The position numbers and the translations under genes are program-made. From the NCBI GenBank assembly GCA_963771905.1, contig CAVYVI010000014.1:310001-374000 (forward strand): a DNA stretch of 64,000 nucleotides, given 5' to 3'. Position 1 is the stretch's first letter, and each line of letters begins with the position of its first letter. The notes beneath the pieces were generated by a model. That model did not search any database. It was not told the origin of the DNA and saw only the letters and a program-made list of their open reading frames with translations. This stretch comes from Palsa-147 sp963771905 (GTDB lineage Bacteria > Acidobacteriota > Terriglobia > Acidiferrales > UBA7541). Of the stretch, positions 1-7,692 are shown piece by piece.

Positions 1-321
1 TCGGCCGCGTCGGCGTCGTACGCCGCACCGTCCCGACCGATTTCGGACGTCGCTTCGCCCCAGCAAGAGCAACAGCACGAAACCCCGACGAACTCCGTCA
101 CCGGGAAAGTCGTCAAGATTTCGCAGTCGCAACTCACGCTCGAACCTCAAGGCGACACCGCGTCCGCTCCCATCGATTTCGACGTCGACTCCAACACGAA
201 AATCGACGGCAAAGTTCAGCCCGGCGATACGGTCAGCGTCGACTATCGCACCGACGGCGACAAAAAGATCGCCACTCACGTCATGCCTGCAAAGGCCGCG
301 AATCCGCCTTCATCCCGATAG
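1..321 (+). CDS. C-terminal part of a DUF5666-like protein (5' end outside window)
   Basis: The frame is open from base 1 to a TAG at 319-321, giving 106 residues of a protein that starts upstream of the window. After a low-complexity Ser/Ala/Gln linker there is one small beta-rich module. It begins VTGKVVKIS, continues LTLEP and FDVDSNTKIDGKV, and ends GDTVSVDYRTDGDKKIATHV. This is the pattern of DUF5666-type OB-fold modules, which are usually exported. The function is unknown. The next gene converges on it after 12 bp. The product class is an inference from pattern; the reading frame itself is clear. Confidence 0.65.
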   Translation, partial: SAASASYAAPSRPISDVASPQQEQQHETPTNSVTGKVVKISQSQLTLEPQGDTASAPIDFDVDSNTKIDGKVQPGDTVSVDYRTDGDKKIATHVMPAKAANPPSSR

Positions 322-333
322 CCGGGCGCTAAG

Positions 334-1518
334 TTAAAGCGTCGCGAGCAGACCCGCGATCAGCGCCGCTCGCGGCGCCAATGCGCGAATCACAACGCAC
401 TCGCGAGGGCTGTGCGCCCCGTCACCCACCGCACCCATCCCATCCAGCGTCGGAATCCCGAGCGCCCCCGTCAAATTTCCATCCGATCCGCCGCCCGTGA
501 AAGCCTCGCCGAGATCGAATCCCATGTCTTGCGACAACCCCTGCGCGTAACGAAATAAATCTTCGACGGCCTTGGTTCGTTCGAGCGGCGGCCGGCTCGG
601 CGCCGCGCGCACCTCCACTCGTGCACCTCGCAAAATCGGCCGCAGCCCCAGCAATTTCTTTTCGAGCGGCCTCGCATCCTGCAGCCGCGAAAATCGCACA
701 TCCACTTCGGCTCGCGCCAAGTCCGGAACCACATTCGCCACCGTCCCGCCCGAAATCACATTCGCCTGCACCGTGATCCCGTGCCGCGCGTCGTTCATTT
801 TCAATAGCCGCGCAATCTGCAGTGCCAATTCATGCGCGGCATTGATGCCTTCTTCCGGATTGATTCCGGCGTGCGCCGCGCGTCCGTGCACGACAATTTC
901 CATGCCTCCCGTGCCCTTACGCCGCGTTTTCGCGCGGCCGTCCGGCCCGAACGACGGCTCGAGCACCAGAACCGCGGCGCTCTTTCGCGCTTCGGCCTCG
1001 ATCGCTTGCCGAGAAGCTTCGCTCCCGATTTCTTCATCGCCCGTCCAAAGAAAAACAAGTTTGCGTCGCGGCTGGACGCCCGCCGCGCGCAGCGCATCCA
1101 CGGCAAAGAGCGCCAGCACCAGCCCGCCCTTCATGTCAAACGTTGCGGGCCCCCACGCTCGCCCGCCTGAAATTCGAAATGGCGTCCTCTTGATCGTTCC
1201 GAGCGGGTAAACCGTGTCCACATGCCCGAGAACCAAAATCTGCTTCTCGTTCTTCTCGCGCGCGCCCGAGCGGGGAAGCGCCAATTCCGCCCGCACGACG
1301 TTGCCACGTTTCGCCGTTTTCAGAATATCGACGCGTGCGCCGCGCTCCCGCCATTCCCGCCCAACTCGCTCGCTGCAGCGATCCACCGCCGCCTTATCTA
1401 TGCTCGGCGATTCGATCTCCACGAATTGCCGCAGCAGCAGCAGCATCGCTCCTTCCTGCCCGTGTAGGTAACTCAAAAGTTCCCGCACTGGCGGGTTATG
1501 TTTTTCGAATTCGCTCAT
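334..1518 (-). CDS. M20 family metallopeptidase (glutamate carboxypeptidase-like)
   Basis: A 394-residue M20 di-zinc hydrolase, full length for the carboxypeptidase G2/ArgE-like group. Visible metal and catalytic residues are H99 and D101 in GHVDTVYPLGT, D128 in GPATFDMKGG, E162-E163 in GDEE, E187 in LVLEPS, and a late His in GAHSPRE. The lid/dimerisation domain lies between about residues 200 and 310 (RKGTGGMEIVVHGRAAHAG). There is no signal peptide, so it is probably cytoplasmic. Such enzymes remove C-terminal amino acids from small peptides, folates or N-acyl amino acids; the substrate cannot be told. The gene stands alone. Confidence 0.88.
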   Translation of the reverse strand: MSEFEKHNPPVRELLSYLHGQEGAMLLLLRQFVEIESPSIDKAAVDRCSERVGREWRERGARVDILKTAKRGNVVRAELALPRSGAREKNEKQILVLGHVDTVYPLGTIKRTPFRISGGRAWGPATFDMKGGLVLALFAVDALRAAGVQPRRKLVFLWTGDEEIGSEASRQAIEAEARKSAAVLVLEPSFGPDGRAKTRRKGTGGMEIVVHGRAAHAGINPEEGINAAHELALQIARLLKMNDARHGITVQANVISGGTVANVVPDLARAEVDVRFSRLQDARPLEKKLLGLRPILRGARVEVRAAPSRPPLERTKAVEDLFRYAQGLSQDMGFDLGEAFTGGGSDGNLTGALGIPTLDGMGAVGDGAHSPRECVVIRALAPRAALIAGLLATL

Positions 1519-1675
1519 CGTGCTCGTATGCTACCAGCCGCGTCCCCACTCGGCAAATTTGCCCCGCAAATTCGTCCTCCCGATTCGCGCGCAATTCCCG
1601 GGGCATCTTCGTTCATTATCTTTGTCCGCCAATCTCCTCCACGGGGTTTCTCGCGGTCCTCGCCGCCGCAAATCC

Positions 1676-2164
1676 CTACCGCCGGTAAATAACCTTCCGG
1701 CGAAAGATCGGCATATTCGCCGCCATCATCGCGCCGAGGCCCGCTCCAATCGTGCCAAAGATGAGCGCGCCAGCGATGTGGGCCTTCACTCCCACGCCGA
1801 CCGCGCTGCCAACCGCCGCGCCAAGCGCGCCGCCGACGGCCACTCCAATCGCCGGATTCCCGTGATCCATATGCTCGTACCGCACTTCGCGCACGCTCGA
1901 GCGATCGATCTTCATCTCCCCCGCACCCGGCGCGCCGAACCGCCCTCTTCCGTGCCCACAAATTAGTTCCGCGTCGGTCGCGCTCTGGAAGATACACGCG
2001 AATCGATATTGCGTTTTGACGGTGATGTACGCGCCGTAAGGAAGTTCCTCCACGTCCCGCCAATCTCCCTTCTGTGCCTGCGCGCTCGCCGCGACGGGTT
2101 GAACGATGAGTTGAAAAAAGAGTTGAAACGCAACGATGAGTGAAACAATTCGTAGGTATCGCAT
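1676..2164 (-). CDS. exported hypothetical protein with Gly/Ala-rich C-terminal hydrophobic stretch
   Basis: 162 residues. I chose the ATG at 2164 because it begins a clear signal peptide (MRYLRIVSLIVAFQ, cleavage probably after ASA). An upstream in-frame start would only put residues in front of the signal. The mature part has a small beta-rich segment (LPYGAYITVKTQYRFACIFQSATDAELICG). A long Gly/Ala-rich stretch follows, AIGVAVGGALGAAVGSAVGVG then a second hydrophobic segment, resembling a glycine zipper. That pattern is common in small envelope proteins. No family is recognised and the neighbours do not suggest a role. A 9-bp dyad lies 45 bp upstream of the start. Confidence 0.6.
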   Translation of the reverse strand: MRYLRIVSLIVAFQLFFQLIVQPVAASAQAQKGDWRDVEELPYGAYITVKTQYRFACIFQSATDAELICGHGRGRFGAPGAGEMKIDRSSVREVRYEHMDHGNPAIGVAVGGALGAAVGSAVGVGVKAHIAGALIFGTIGAGLGAMMAANMPIFRRKVIYRR

Positions 2165-2208
2165 AGCCGCGCATCCTAGCGGCATGCATCCCGCGCCGCC
2201 TGCCACCT

Positions 2209-2232
2209 TGTTACACTTTCCCGAGTGTCACA
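2209..2232. promoter_or_regulatory. inverted repeat upstream of the exported protein gene
   Basis: TGTTACACT, six bases, then AGTGTCACA form a dyad with 9-bp arms and a single mismatch. It sits 45 bp before the ATG at 2164, where an operator would fall. No T-run follows on either strand, so a terminator is unlikely. The binding protein is unknown. Confidence 0.3.
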
Positions 2233-2338
2233 TCCCCTCGCGGCGGAGAGGCGCGTTTCTCCAAACGTCTGCTGAGGGGTGGACTCGTCCATGGCTATCC
2301 GAGCGTCCGTCTAAGTTTGTGGAGATCCGCCTTGGCCT

Positions 2339-2791
2339 TTAGCGGGATCGGAAGCTCTTAGCGGCGGTCCAGACAATATTCGTCGCGAATGCGGCGCAAC
2401 TGATGAGGAAACACAGCCCGCCACCTGGAAACGCGTAGAACGGCCATTGAATCGGTGCTTGGCCTCCCCGGACGGACCACGATGTCATAGATCTGAGCGC
2501 ATGCTCTGACAGTAAGAGCGCCACAAAGCCAACCGTCGCCATCGCAAAGTGCGCAAGACCCAGAGAATTGTTGAGCGGGTGCTTCACCCATCGGGCGGCT
2601 GCGAAATAAATCAGCGCAAAACATCCAGTGACCAGCGCCATCTCAATTTGCGGCCTACGTTCACCGATCGTGACCACGAAATAAGTGGTATGAACATACA
2701 TGTCCACCGACTGTGGAGTTGGTTTGCCTTCGAGCAGAGCGGCGCCGAGCGGGAGGATCGTTAGAATCGCGAACAGTTTTGCCGGCAACAT
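2339..2791 (-). CDS. small membrane protein resembling a degenerate fragment of haem-copper oxidase subunit I
   Basis: 150 residues with about four membrane segments. Start 2791 is preferred because GGAG lies 7 bp upstream; the in-frame ATG at 2809 has no ribosome-binding site. Residues 34-95 can be laid beside helices X-XI of the oxidase subunit I at 29351-30979: TTYFVV matches GTYFIV. LNNSLGLAHFAMATVGF followed by SEHAL matches the general COX1 pattern LNE-LGK-HFW---IGFN-TFFP-H. The spacing between these blocks is nearly the same. The haem-ligand block AHFHY is replaced by TIGERR, so it cannot bind a3/CuB in the usual way. It could be a remnant or a repurposed accessory protein. Confidence 0.6.
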   Translation of the reverse strand: MLPAKLFAILTILPLGAALLEGKPTPQSVDMYVHTTYFVVTIGERRPQIEMALVTGCFALIYFAAARWVKHPLNNSLGLAHFAMATVGFVALLLSEHALRSMTSWSVRGGQAPIQWPFYAFPGGGLCFLISCAAFATNIVWTAAKSFRSR

Positions 2792-3012
2792 TTCGCAACT
2801 CCGCCGCATTCAAACGGGCGCCAATATACTCTCTTGAAACTGCGGCTGGCAACAAGCCATCGGCCCATCTCGCCGGAAATCGACGAACGCCCCGATTGGA
2901 AACTAGCCTGCTCCGAGATTTTCTCCCTCATTTCGCTCCACCCCTCTTTCGTATAGAATTAGAGGGTTGCGCGCAATCAACATCGCGCACCCTGGCCACT
3001 CTGAGGCACAAC

Positions 3013-3507
3013 ATGATCCTCGATATCAACGGGATACAGAACATTCTGCCCCATCGGTATCCATTCCTGATGGTGGATGCCATCGTCGAAATCGAGCGCC
3101 TGAAGCGCATCGTCGGCATCAAGAACGTCACCATCAACGAAGACTATTTCGCTGGCCATTTCCCAGGCCAGCCCATCATGCCCGGCGTCCTCATCATCGA
3201 GTCCATGGCGCAGACCGGCGGCATTCTTCTTCTCCGCGAGATCGAAGATCGCCAGGAGAAATTGCTCTATTTCGTCGCCATCGACGATGCCCGTTTTCGC
3301 CGGCCCGTTGTGCCCGGTGACCAATTGCGCGTCGAAGTCTTGGTTCTCAATTGGCGGGGAACATTCTGCAAGCTCTCGGGGCGCGCCACCGTCGAAGGCG
3401 AACTCGCCGCCGAGGCCACCCTTATGTGCAAGATGGTGGATCGCGCCGAAGTCTCGGCCAACGCCGCCGCGGATGCCGCGCCGTCGGACGCCGTGGTAAA
3501 GGATTGA
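3013..3507 (+). CDS. fabZ: 3-hydroxyacyl-[acyl-carrier-protein] dehydratase FabZ
   Basis: 164 residues, the normal length for FabZ, the hot-dog-fold dehydratase of fatty-acid elongation. Catalytic H49 (AGHFPGQPIMPG) and E63 (IIESMAQ) are both present, after the usual N-terminal ILPHRYPFLMVD. The start at 3013 has GAGG six bases upstream. The open frame extends further upstream, but that part has no FabZ similarity. The last ~18 residues are an Ala-rich tail beyond the fold. It is first in an operon with lpxA and lpxI, the common arrangement in which FabZ and LpxA compete for 3-hydroxyacyl-ACP. Confidence 0.96.
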   Translation: MILDINGIQNILPHRYPFLMVDAIVEIERLKRIVGIKNVTINEDYFAGHFPGQPIMPGVLIIESMAQTGGILLLREIEDRQEKLLYFVAIDDARFRRPVVPGDQLRVEVLVLNWRGTFCKLSGRATVEGELAAEATLMCKMVDRAEVSANAAADAAPSDAVVKD

Positions 3508-3548
3508 TCCTCGGCAGAACCGTGTCCCGGACGCAGAAAACAGAATTC

Positions 3549-4328
3549 ATGATCGAAATTCATCCTCATGCCATCGTTTCCCCACGCGTCCGCATCGGCG
3601 ACGCAGTTCGCATCGGCGCCTATGCCATCGTCGGCGATGACGTCGAACTCGGCGACGGCTGCGTTCTCGATCATCACGCCGTCGTACAAGGCCCAGCGCG
3701 CCTCGGCCGCAAAAATCGCGTCTATCCGTTCGCTGTTGTTGGCGGCGACCCGCAGGATTTAACTTATCGCGGCGAGCGCACCTCGCTTGAAATCGGCGAC
3801 GAAAATATTTTCCGGGAATTTTCCACGGTAAATCGTGGCACGGCGAAAGGCGGCGGCGTCACGCGCGTGGGCCATCGCAATCTCATCATGTCCTATGCGC
3901 ACATCGCGCACGATTGCCACGTCGGCGACCACACCATCTTCGTGAATGGCGCAACCCTCGCCGGCCACGTCACCGTCGACGACCACGCGCAAGTCGGCGC
4001 CTTCTGTCCCGTGCACCAGTTTTGCCGCATCGGCCGCCACGCCTACATCGCCGCGCACACGGTCATCACCCAGGACGTTCCACCCTTTTCAAAAATTGTC
4101 GCGCCGCGCGAGACGCGTTGCTATGGCCTCAACGCTATCGGCCTCGAACGCGCCGGTTTCAGCCCCGAGCGCATCGAATCGCTCGAGCAGGCGTACCGCC
4201 TGCTGCTTCGTTCCAAGCTCAACACTTCCCAGGCCATCGCCAAAATGCGCGAAACCTTGGCGGCCTCTCCCGACGTCTTACAATTAATCGACTTTATCGA
4301 GACCGCCGAGCGCGGAGTAACCAAATAG
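3549..4328 (+). CDS. lpxA: acyl-ACP--UDP-N-acetylglucosamine O-acyltransferase LpxA
   Basis: 259 residues of left-handed beta-helix hexapeptide repeats (residues 1-190) followed by the helical C-terminal domain. The active-site block AHIAHDCHVG carries H121, the equivalent of the E. coli catalytic His125. TLAGHV, GAFCPVHQFCRIG and SKIVAPRETRCYGLN are typical LpxA sequences. It transfers 3-hydroxyacyl from ACP to UDP-GlcNAc, the first step of lipid A synthesis, in the cytoplasm. It lies 41 bp after fabZ and 7 bp before lpxI. The ribosome-binding site is weak, so it may depend on coupling. Confidence 0.96.
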   Translation: MIEIHPHAIVSPRVRIGDAVRIGAYAIVGDDVELGDGCVLDHHAVVQGPARLGRKNRVYPFAVVGGDPQDLTYRGERTSLEIGDENIFREFSTVNRGTAKGGGVTRVGHRNLIMSYAHIAHDCHVGDHTIFVNGATLAGHVTVDDHAQVGAFCPVHQFCRIGRHAYIAAHTVITQDVPPFSKIVAPRETRCYGLNAIGLERAGFSPERIESLEQAYRLLLRSKLNTSQAIAKMRETLAASPDVLQLIDFIETAERGVTK

Positions 4329-4335
4329 ATAAATT

Positions 4336-5199
4336 ATGGCCGCAACTCTAGACACGATGAGTGCCGCGAACTGGGGCCTGATTGCAGGCAACGGCGATTT
4401 TCCGTTTCTCGTTCTCGAAGGAGCGCGAAGCCGCGGCATTGAGATGGCCGTGATCGCCATTCGCGAGGAAGCTTCGCCTGAACTCGAGCGCCGCTCTTCC
4501 CGCCTGCATTGGGTGAGCCTCGGCGAATTGAGCCGCACCATCGATTTGCTCCATCAGGAAGGCGTGAAGCACGCCGTTATGGCCGGGCAAGTTAAGCACA
4601 ACAAAATTTTCAGCTCGATTCGTCCGGACTGGAAGCTCGCGAAATTACTTCTCTCGCTTCCTTCCAAGAACACTGACTCGCTCATCGGCGCCGTCGCCCG
4701 CGTCCTCGAAGACGAAGGCATCGAGCTCGTCGATTCCACGCGTTTTCTCGGCCCGCTCCTCGCGGCCGCGGGCGTTCTTACGCGCCGCTCGCCCGACGCC
4801 GCCGAATCCGCCGATATGGCCTACGGCCGTCACATCGCCCAGCAAATTGCTTCGCTCGATCTGGGACAGACCGTCGTCGTTCGAGATCGCGCCTGCGTCG
4901 CCATCGAAGCCATGGAAGGCACAGATGAAACCATCGAGCGCGCCGCGCGCATCGCTGCCGGCCAGCGCATCGTCGTCGTGAAAGTCAGCAAGCCGTCCCA
5001 GGATATGCGCTTCGATGTTCCCGTCGTCGGTTTGCGCACCATCGAGATCATGCGCAAATCCAACGCTACCGCTCTCGCTCTCGATGCAGGCAAAACTCTG
5101 CTTTTTGATCGCGACCAGCTCATCGCCGCCGCCGACGATGCGGGCATCTCGATTCAAGCTTTCGCGGCCGATTCCGCCGCGCGAGGTCAGGCCCAGTGA
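4336..5199 (+). CDS. lpxI: UDP-2,3-diacylglucosamine pyrophosphatase LpxI
   Basis: 287 residues, DUF1009/LpxI family. Diagnostic blocks are GLIAGNGDFPFLV near the N terminus, AVMAGQVKHNKIFS, EAMEGTDETIERA, and DMRFDVPVVGLRTIEIM. LpxI hydrolyses UDP-2,3-diacylglucosamine to lipid X and replaces LpxH in many non-gamma-proteobacterial lineages, which fits the absence of lpxH nearby. An alternative start at 4357 (MSAANWGLIAG) would match family length equally well. Its stop overlaps the GTG start of the next gene (GTGA), so the two are probably translationally coupled. Confidence 0.93.
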   Translation: MAATLDTMSAANWGLIAGNGDFPFLVLEGARSRGIEMAVIAIREEASPELERRSSRLHWVSLGELSRTIDLLHQEGVKHAVMAGQVKHNKIFSSIRPDWKLAKLLLSLPSKNTDSLIGAVARVLEDEGIELVDSTRFLGPLLAAAGVLTRRSPDAAESADMAYGRHIAQQIASLDLGQTVVVRDRACVAIEAMEGTDETIERAARIAAGQRIVVVKVSKPSQDMRFDVPVVGLRTIEIMRKSNATALALDAGKTLLFDRDQLIAAADDAGISIQAFAADSAARGQAQ

Positions 5200-6242
5200 C
5201 TCCGTCGCCCGTTCGCGTGGCCGTTGTTGGCGTCGGCGATTTTGGCCGCAATCACGTTCGCGTCTGGCGCGAACTCCCGGGCGCAACGCTCGTCGGCATC
5301 GTCGATCTGAATCCCGACCGCGCCAAGGCCGTGGCCGATGAATTTCAAACGACGGCGCTTTCGGGTGTTTCCGCGCTTCGCGGCAACGTCGATGCCGTCA
5401 GCCTGGCCGTCCCGACCATCGAGCATGCGCGCCTCGGCTGTTTCCTGCTTGAACAGGGAATCGATCTGCTCGTCGAAAAGCCCATCGCCGGTTCTCTCGA
5501 CGAAGCCGATGCCTTGATCGCCTCGGCGAAACGCGCCGACCGCATCCTGCAAGTCGGCCATCTCGAGCGCTTCAATCCCGCCGTCGTTGCGGCGGAAAAA
5601 ATTGTCACCCGCCCGCTCTTTTTCGAAGTCCATCGCCTCGGCGTTTTTTCGCCGCGCAGCCTCGATGTCGACGTCGTTTACGACCTCATGATTCACGATC
5701 TCGACATTCTCCTCGCGCTTCTTGATTCGCCGGTCACCGATCTGCGCGCCGTCGGCATTCCCGTCATCACCGACAAAATCGACATCGCTCACGCGCGCCT
5801 CGAATTCGCTTCCGGCGCCGTCGCTAATCTCACCGCCAGCCGCGTCTCAACTGAAAAAGTTCGCAAGATGCGCTTCTTTCAGGAGCACGAATATATTTCG
5901 CTCGATTTCACGCGCCAGGATGCCCTCCGTGTTCGCGTCAACGCCGGCTCCGATTCCGCGAATCGCGATTCCGCCAATCCTTTCGATCCTTCGAATCTCG
6001 CCGGCGGTTTGAACGATTCCGATCCGCGCGTGAATTTCGAAAAGCTTCCGGTCGCGCCGGAAGAGCCGCTGCGCGCCGAGCTCCGTGAATTTCTCGATGC
6101 CGTCCGAACGCGCCAAAAGCCGCGCGTCGATGGCGCCGCCGCCCGCCGCGCTCTGGCTCTCGCCGATCGCGTTATGCAAGGCATCCTCGAGCACGCGCGC
6201 CGCGTCCAACTCGGTGCATTCGCACCTCAGGATTCTCGATGA
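5196..6242 (+). CDS. Gfo/Idh/MocA family NAD(P)-dependent oxidoreductase
   Basis: 348 residues with an N-terminal Rossmann fold (VAVVGVGDFGRNHVRVW), the family motif LVEKPIAGS around residue 90, and the C-terminal alpha/beta domain (YDLMIHDLDILLALL). It starts with GTG at 5196, overlapping the lpxI stop by 4 bp. It ends in an ATGA overlap with the next gene, so it is an integral part of the lipid A operon. Family members oxidise sugars or nucleotide sugars. Operon position makes UDP-GlcNAc 3-dehydrogenase (GnnA-like) a plausible role, but no GnnB aminotransferase is seen, so this stays an inference. Confidence 0.85.
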   Translation: MTPSPVRVAVVGVGDFGRNHVRVWRELPGATLVGIVDLNPDRAKAVADEFQTTALSGVSALRGNVDAVSLAVPTIEHARLGCFLLEQGIDLLVEKPIAGSLDEADALIASAKRADRILQVGHLERFNPAVVAAEKIVTRPLFFEVHRLGVFSPRSLDVDVVYDLMIHDLDILLALLDSPVTDLRAVGIPVITDKIDIAHARLEFASGAVANLTASRVSTEKVRKMRFFQEHEYISLDFTRQDALRVRVNAGSDSANRDSANPFDPSNLAGGLNDSDPRVNFEKLPVAPEEPLRAELREFLDAVRTRQKPRVDGAAARRALALADRVMQGILEHARRVQLGAFAPQDSR

Positions 6243-7600
6243 TCCCCCGCACCCTGGTTCCGGTAGACATACGCAAGTTCGACGCGAGCGAGCCCAAGCC
6301 GGCCCCGCGCCGCCTTTCCTCCACCCTCGACGAGCGCACCATCGTTCCGCGCGATCTGCCCATCACGCTCATCGACGACGCCACCTCCGCCATTCCTTCT
6401 CACGTTCCCCGCGACGTTATCGTCGCCCGCTCGCTCATCGACCGTTCCTGGCACGTCGAACGCAGCGAAAATCGCACCGGCCATCGCGTCGAGACCTATC
6501 TCGACGAGCGTTCCGTCGTTCCCTCCGTCGTCTCTCCTCAATCCGACGAAGGGCGCCAGAAGCTCGAAGTGCTTCCGCAGCTCACTGCCGGCCTTCTCGA
6601 TGTGATCGATCCCGACGTCATGACCACCGGCGACGTCAATCTCCTCGCCACTCCTCATGAGGACCGCGACGCGCGCTGGAACAACATCTCGCGCATGTTT
6701 TCCCTGGCCTTTCACGTGGGAATCATCCTTCTCGCGCTGTCGTCGCCGGAATTCTTCAAGCACATTCCCACCGACGATGAAGTCGCTCTCGCGCAAAAGC
6801 AGCTCGGCAGCTTCTTGTATATCCCGTCCGACGCGATCCCGCGCAATCCTGGTCCGCGCGGCCCTGTCGTGCGCATCAATCCGAAGGCGCTCAAAAATAA
6901 AATCGCTCCGCCGGAAATTCCCGCGCCGCCGTCGGCTCCGCCCGTTGCAAAGCCCACGCCTTCCGTGAACGATCTTCCGGCCGCGCCCGTTCCGCACCCG
7001 AATCCAACGGCAACGCAGCCGTCACCAAACACGTCGAGCGCCCTCGCGCCGATTCCCATGAAGCCCGCCGAGCCGACACCGGGGAAATTGAATCTCTCGA
7101 TCCCCAACATGTCGCCTGGCCGCGCCATCCAGAATTCCGTCCAGGACGCCGCCAATCAATCGAGTGCGGGCGGTCTCCGCCCCGCTCCTTCCTATCCCGG
7201 AGGCGGTGGAGGCGGAGGTGGCGGAGGCGGCGGCCACGGCCCCGGCATGGGCAACGGTTACCAGATCATGACCCCGACCGACGGCGTCGATTTCTCCGGC
7301 TACATTCAGCGCCTGCTCGCCAGCTTGCAGCGCAACTGGGAGGCCGTGATTCCCGAATCCGCGCGCCTCGGCGACAAAGGCGCCGTGGTCACCCAGTTCA
7401 AGATTTTGCCGAGCGGCCAGGTTCCCGAACCCGATCCGACGCTCATTCGCACATCGGGCAAGGAGCCGCTTGATCGCGCCGCTATGTCCGCGATACACGC
7501 GTCGAATCCGTTTGAGCCGCTGCCGTCGGCTTACCATCGCCCCTACTTCGAAATCCGCATCATCTTTCTCTATAATTTGCCTCTCGATTACTACCAGTGA
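6239..7600 (+). CDS. TonB-like protein with long cytoplasmic N-terminal region
   Basis: 453 residues in four parts. A hydrophilic N-terminal region of about 155 residues contains a repeated LDERT/SVVP motif. One membrane helix follows (SLAFHVGIILLALS, about 158-173). Then comes a Pro-rich linker and a pure Gly run. The C-terminal domain of about 100 residues (FSGYIQRLLASLQRNWEAVIPESA through PYFEIRIIFLYNLP) has the TonB/TolA C-terminal pattern. It probably spans the periplasm and contacts an outer-membrane partner. The cytoplasmic region before the helix is unusually long for TonB. No exbB/exbD is nearby. The gene overlaps both neighbours and is translated with the lipid A operon. Confidence 0.75.
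   Translation: MIPRTLVPVDIRKFDASEPKPAPRRLSSTLDERTIVPRDLPITLIDDATSAIPSHVPRDVIVARSLIDRSWHVERSENRTGHRVETYLDERSVVPSVVSPQSDEGRQKLEVLPQLTAGLLDVIDPDVMTTGDVNLLATPHEDRDARWNNISRMFSLAFHVGIILLALSSPEFFKHIPTDDEVALAQKQLGSFLYIPSDAIPRNPGPRGPVVRINPKALKNKIAPPEIPAPPSAPPVAKPTPSVNDLPAAPVPHPNPTATQPSPNTSSALAPIPMKPAEPTPGKLNLSIPNMSPGRAIQNSVQDAANQSSAGGLRPAPSYPGGGGGGGGGGGGHGPGMGNGYQIMTPTDGVDFSGYIQRLLASLQRNWEAVIPESARLGDKGAVVTQFKILPSGQVPEPDPTLIRTSGKEPLDRAAMSAIHASNPFEPLPSAYHRPYFEIRIIFLYNLPLDYYQ
7199..7234 (+). repeat. GGN triplet run encoding 12 consecutive glycines
   Basis: Twelve successive GGN codons (mixed GGA, GGC, GGT) encode a polyglycine stretch in the periplasmic linker of the TonB-like protein. Codon mixing argues that the run is selected at protein level and is not a fresh slippage product. 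Confidence 0.85.
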
Positions 7601-7692
7601 AGCCGCAACGCATGCAGGTTCTCGGCGCGCTTCTTCTCGCCGCCGCCGCTCTCGCATTCTTATTGTTGCGTTATTGGAAAATGAAGGGATGA
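7597..7692 (+). CDS. 31-residue single-span membrane peptide
   Basis: A GTG at 7597 overlaps the TonB-like stop (GTGA), and the frame ends with TGA at 7690-7692, overlapping the ATG of miaA (ATGA). The peptide has a short basic N terminus, one hydrophobic helix (VLGALLLAAAALAFLLL) and a basic C terminus (RYWKMKG). Perfect stop/start overlaps on both sides and a classic membrane-anchor composition argue for a real translated gene, or at least a coupling device that carries ribosomes to miaA. No function is known. Confidence 0.55.
   Translation: MKPQRMQVLGALLLAAAALAFLLLRYWKMKG

Noticed and set aside
2713..3012. N-terminal extension of FabZ by 100 codons
   Set aside because: The frame is open, but the sequence is not FabZ-like, it overlaps the - strand gene at 2339-2791, and the ATG at 3013 has a ribosome-binding site and the family N terminus.
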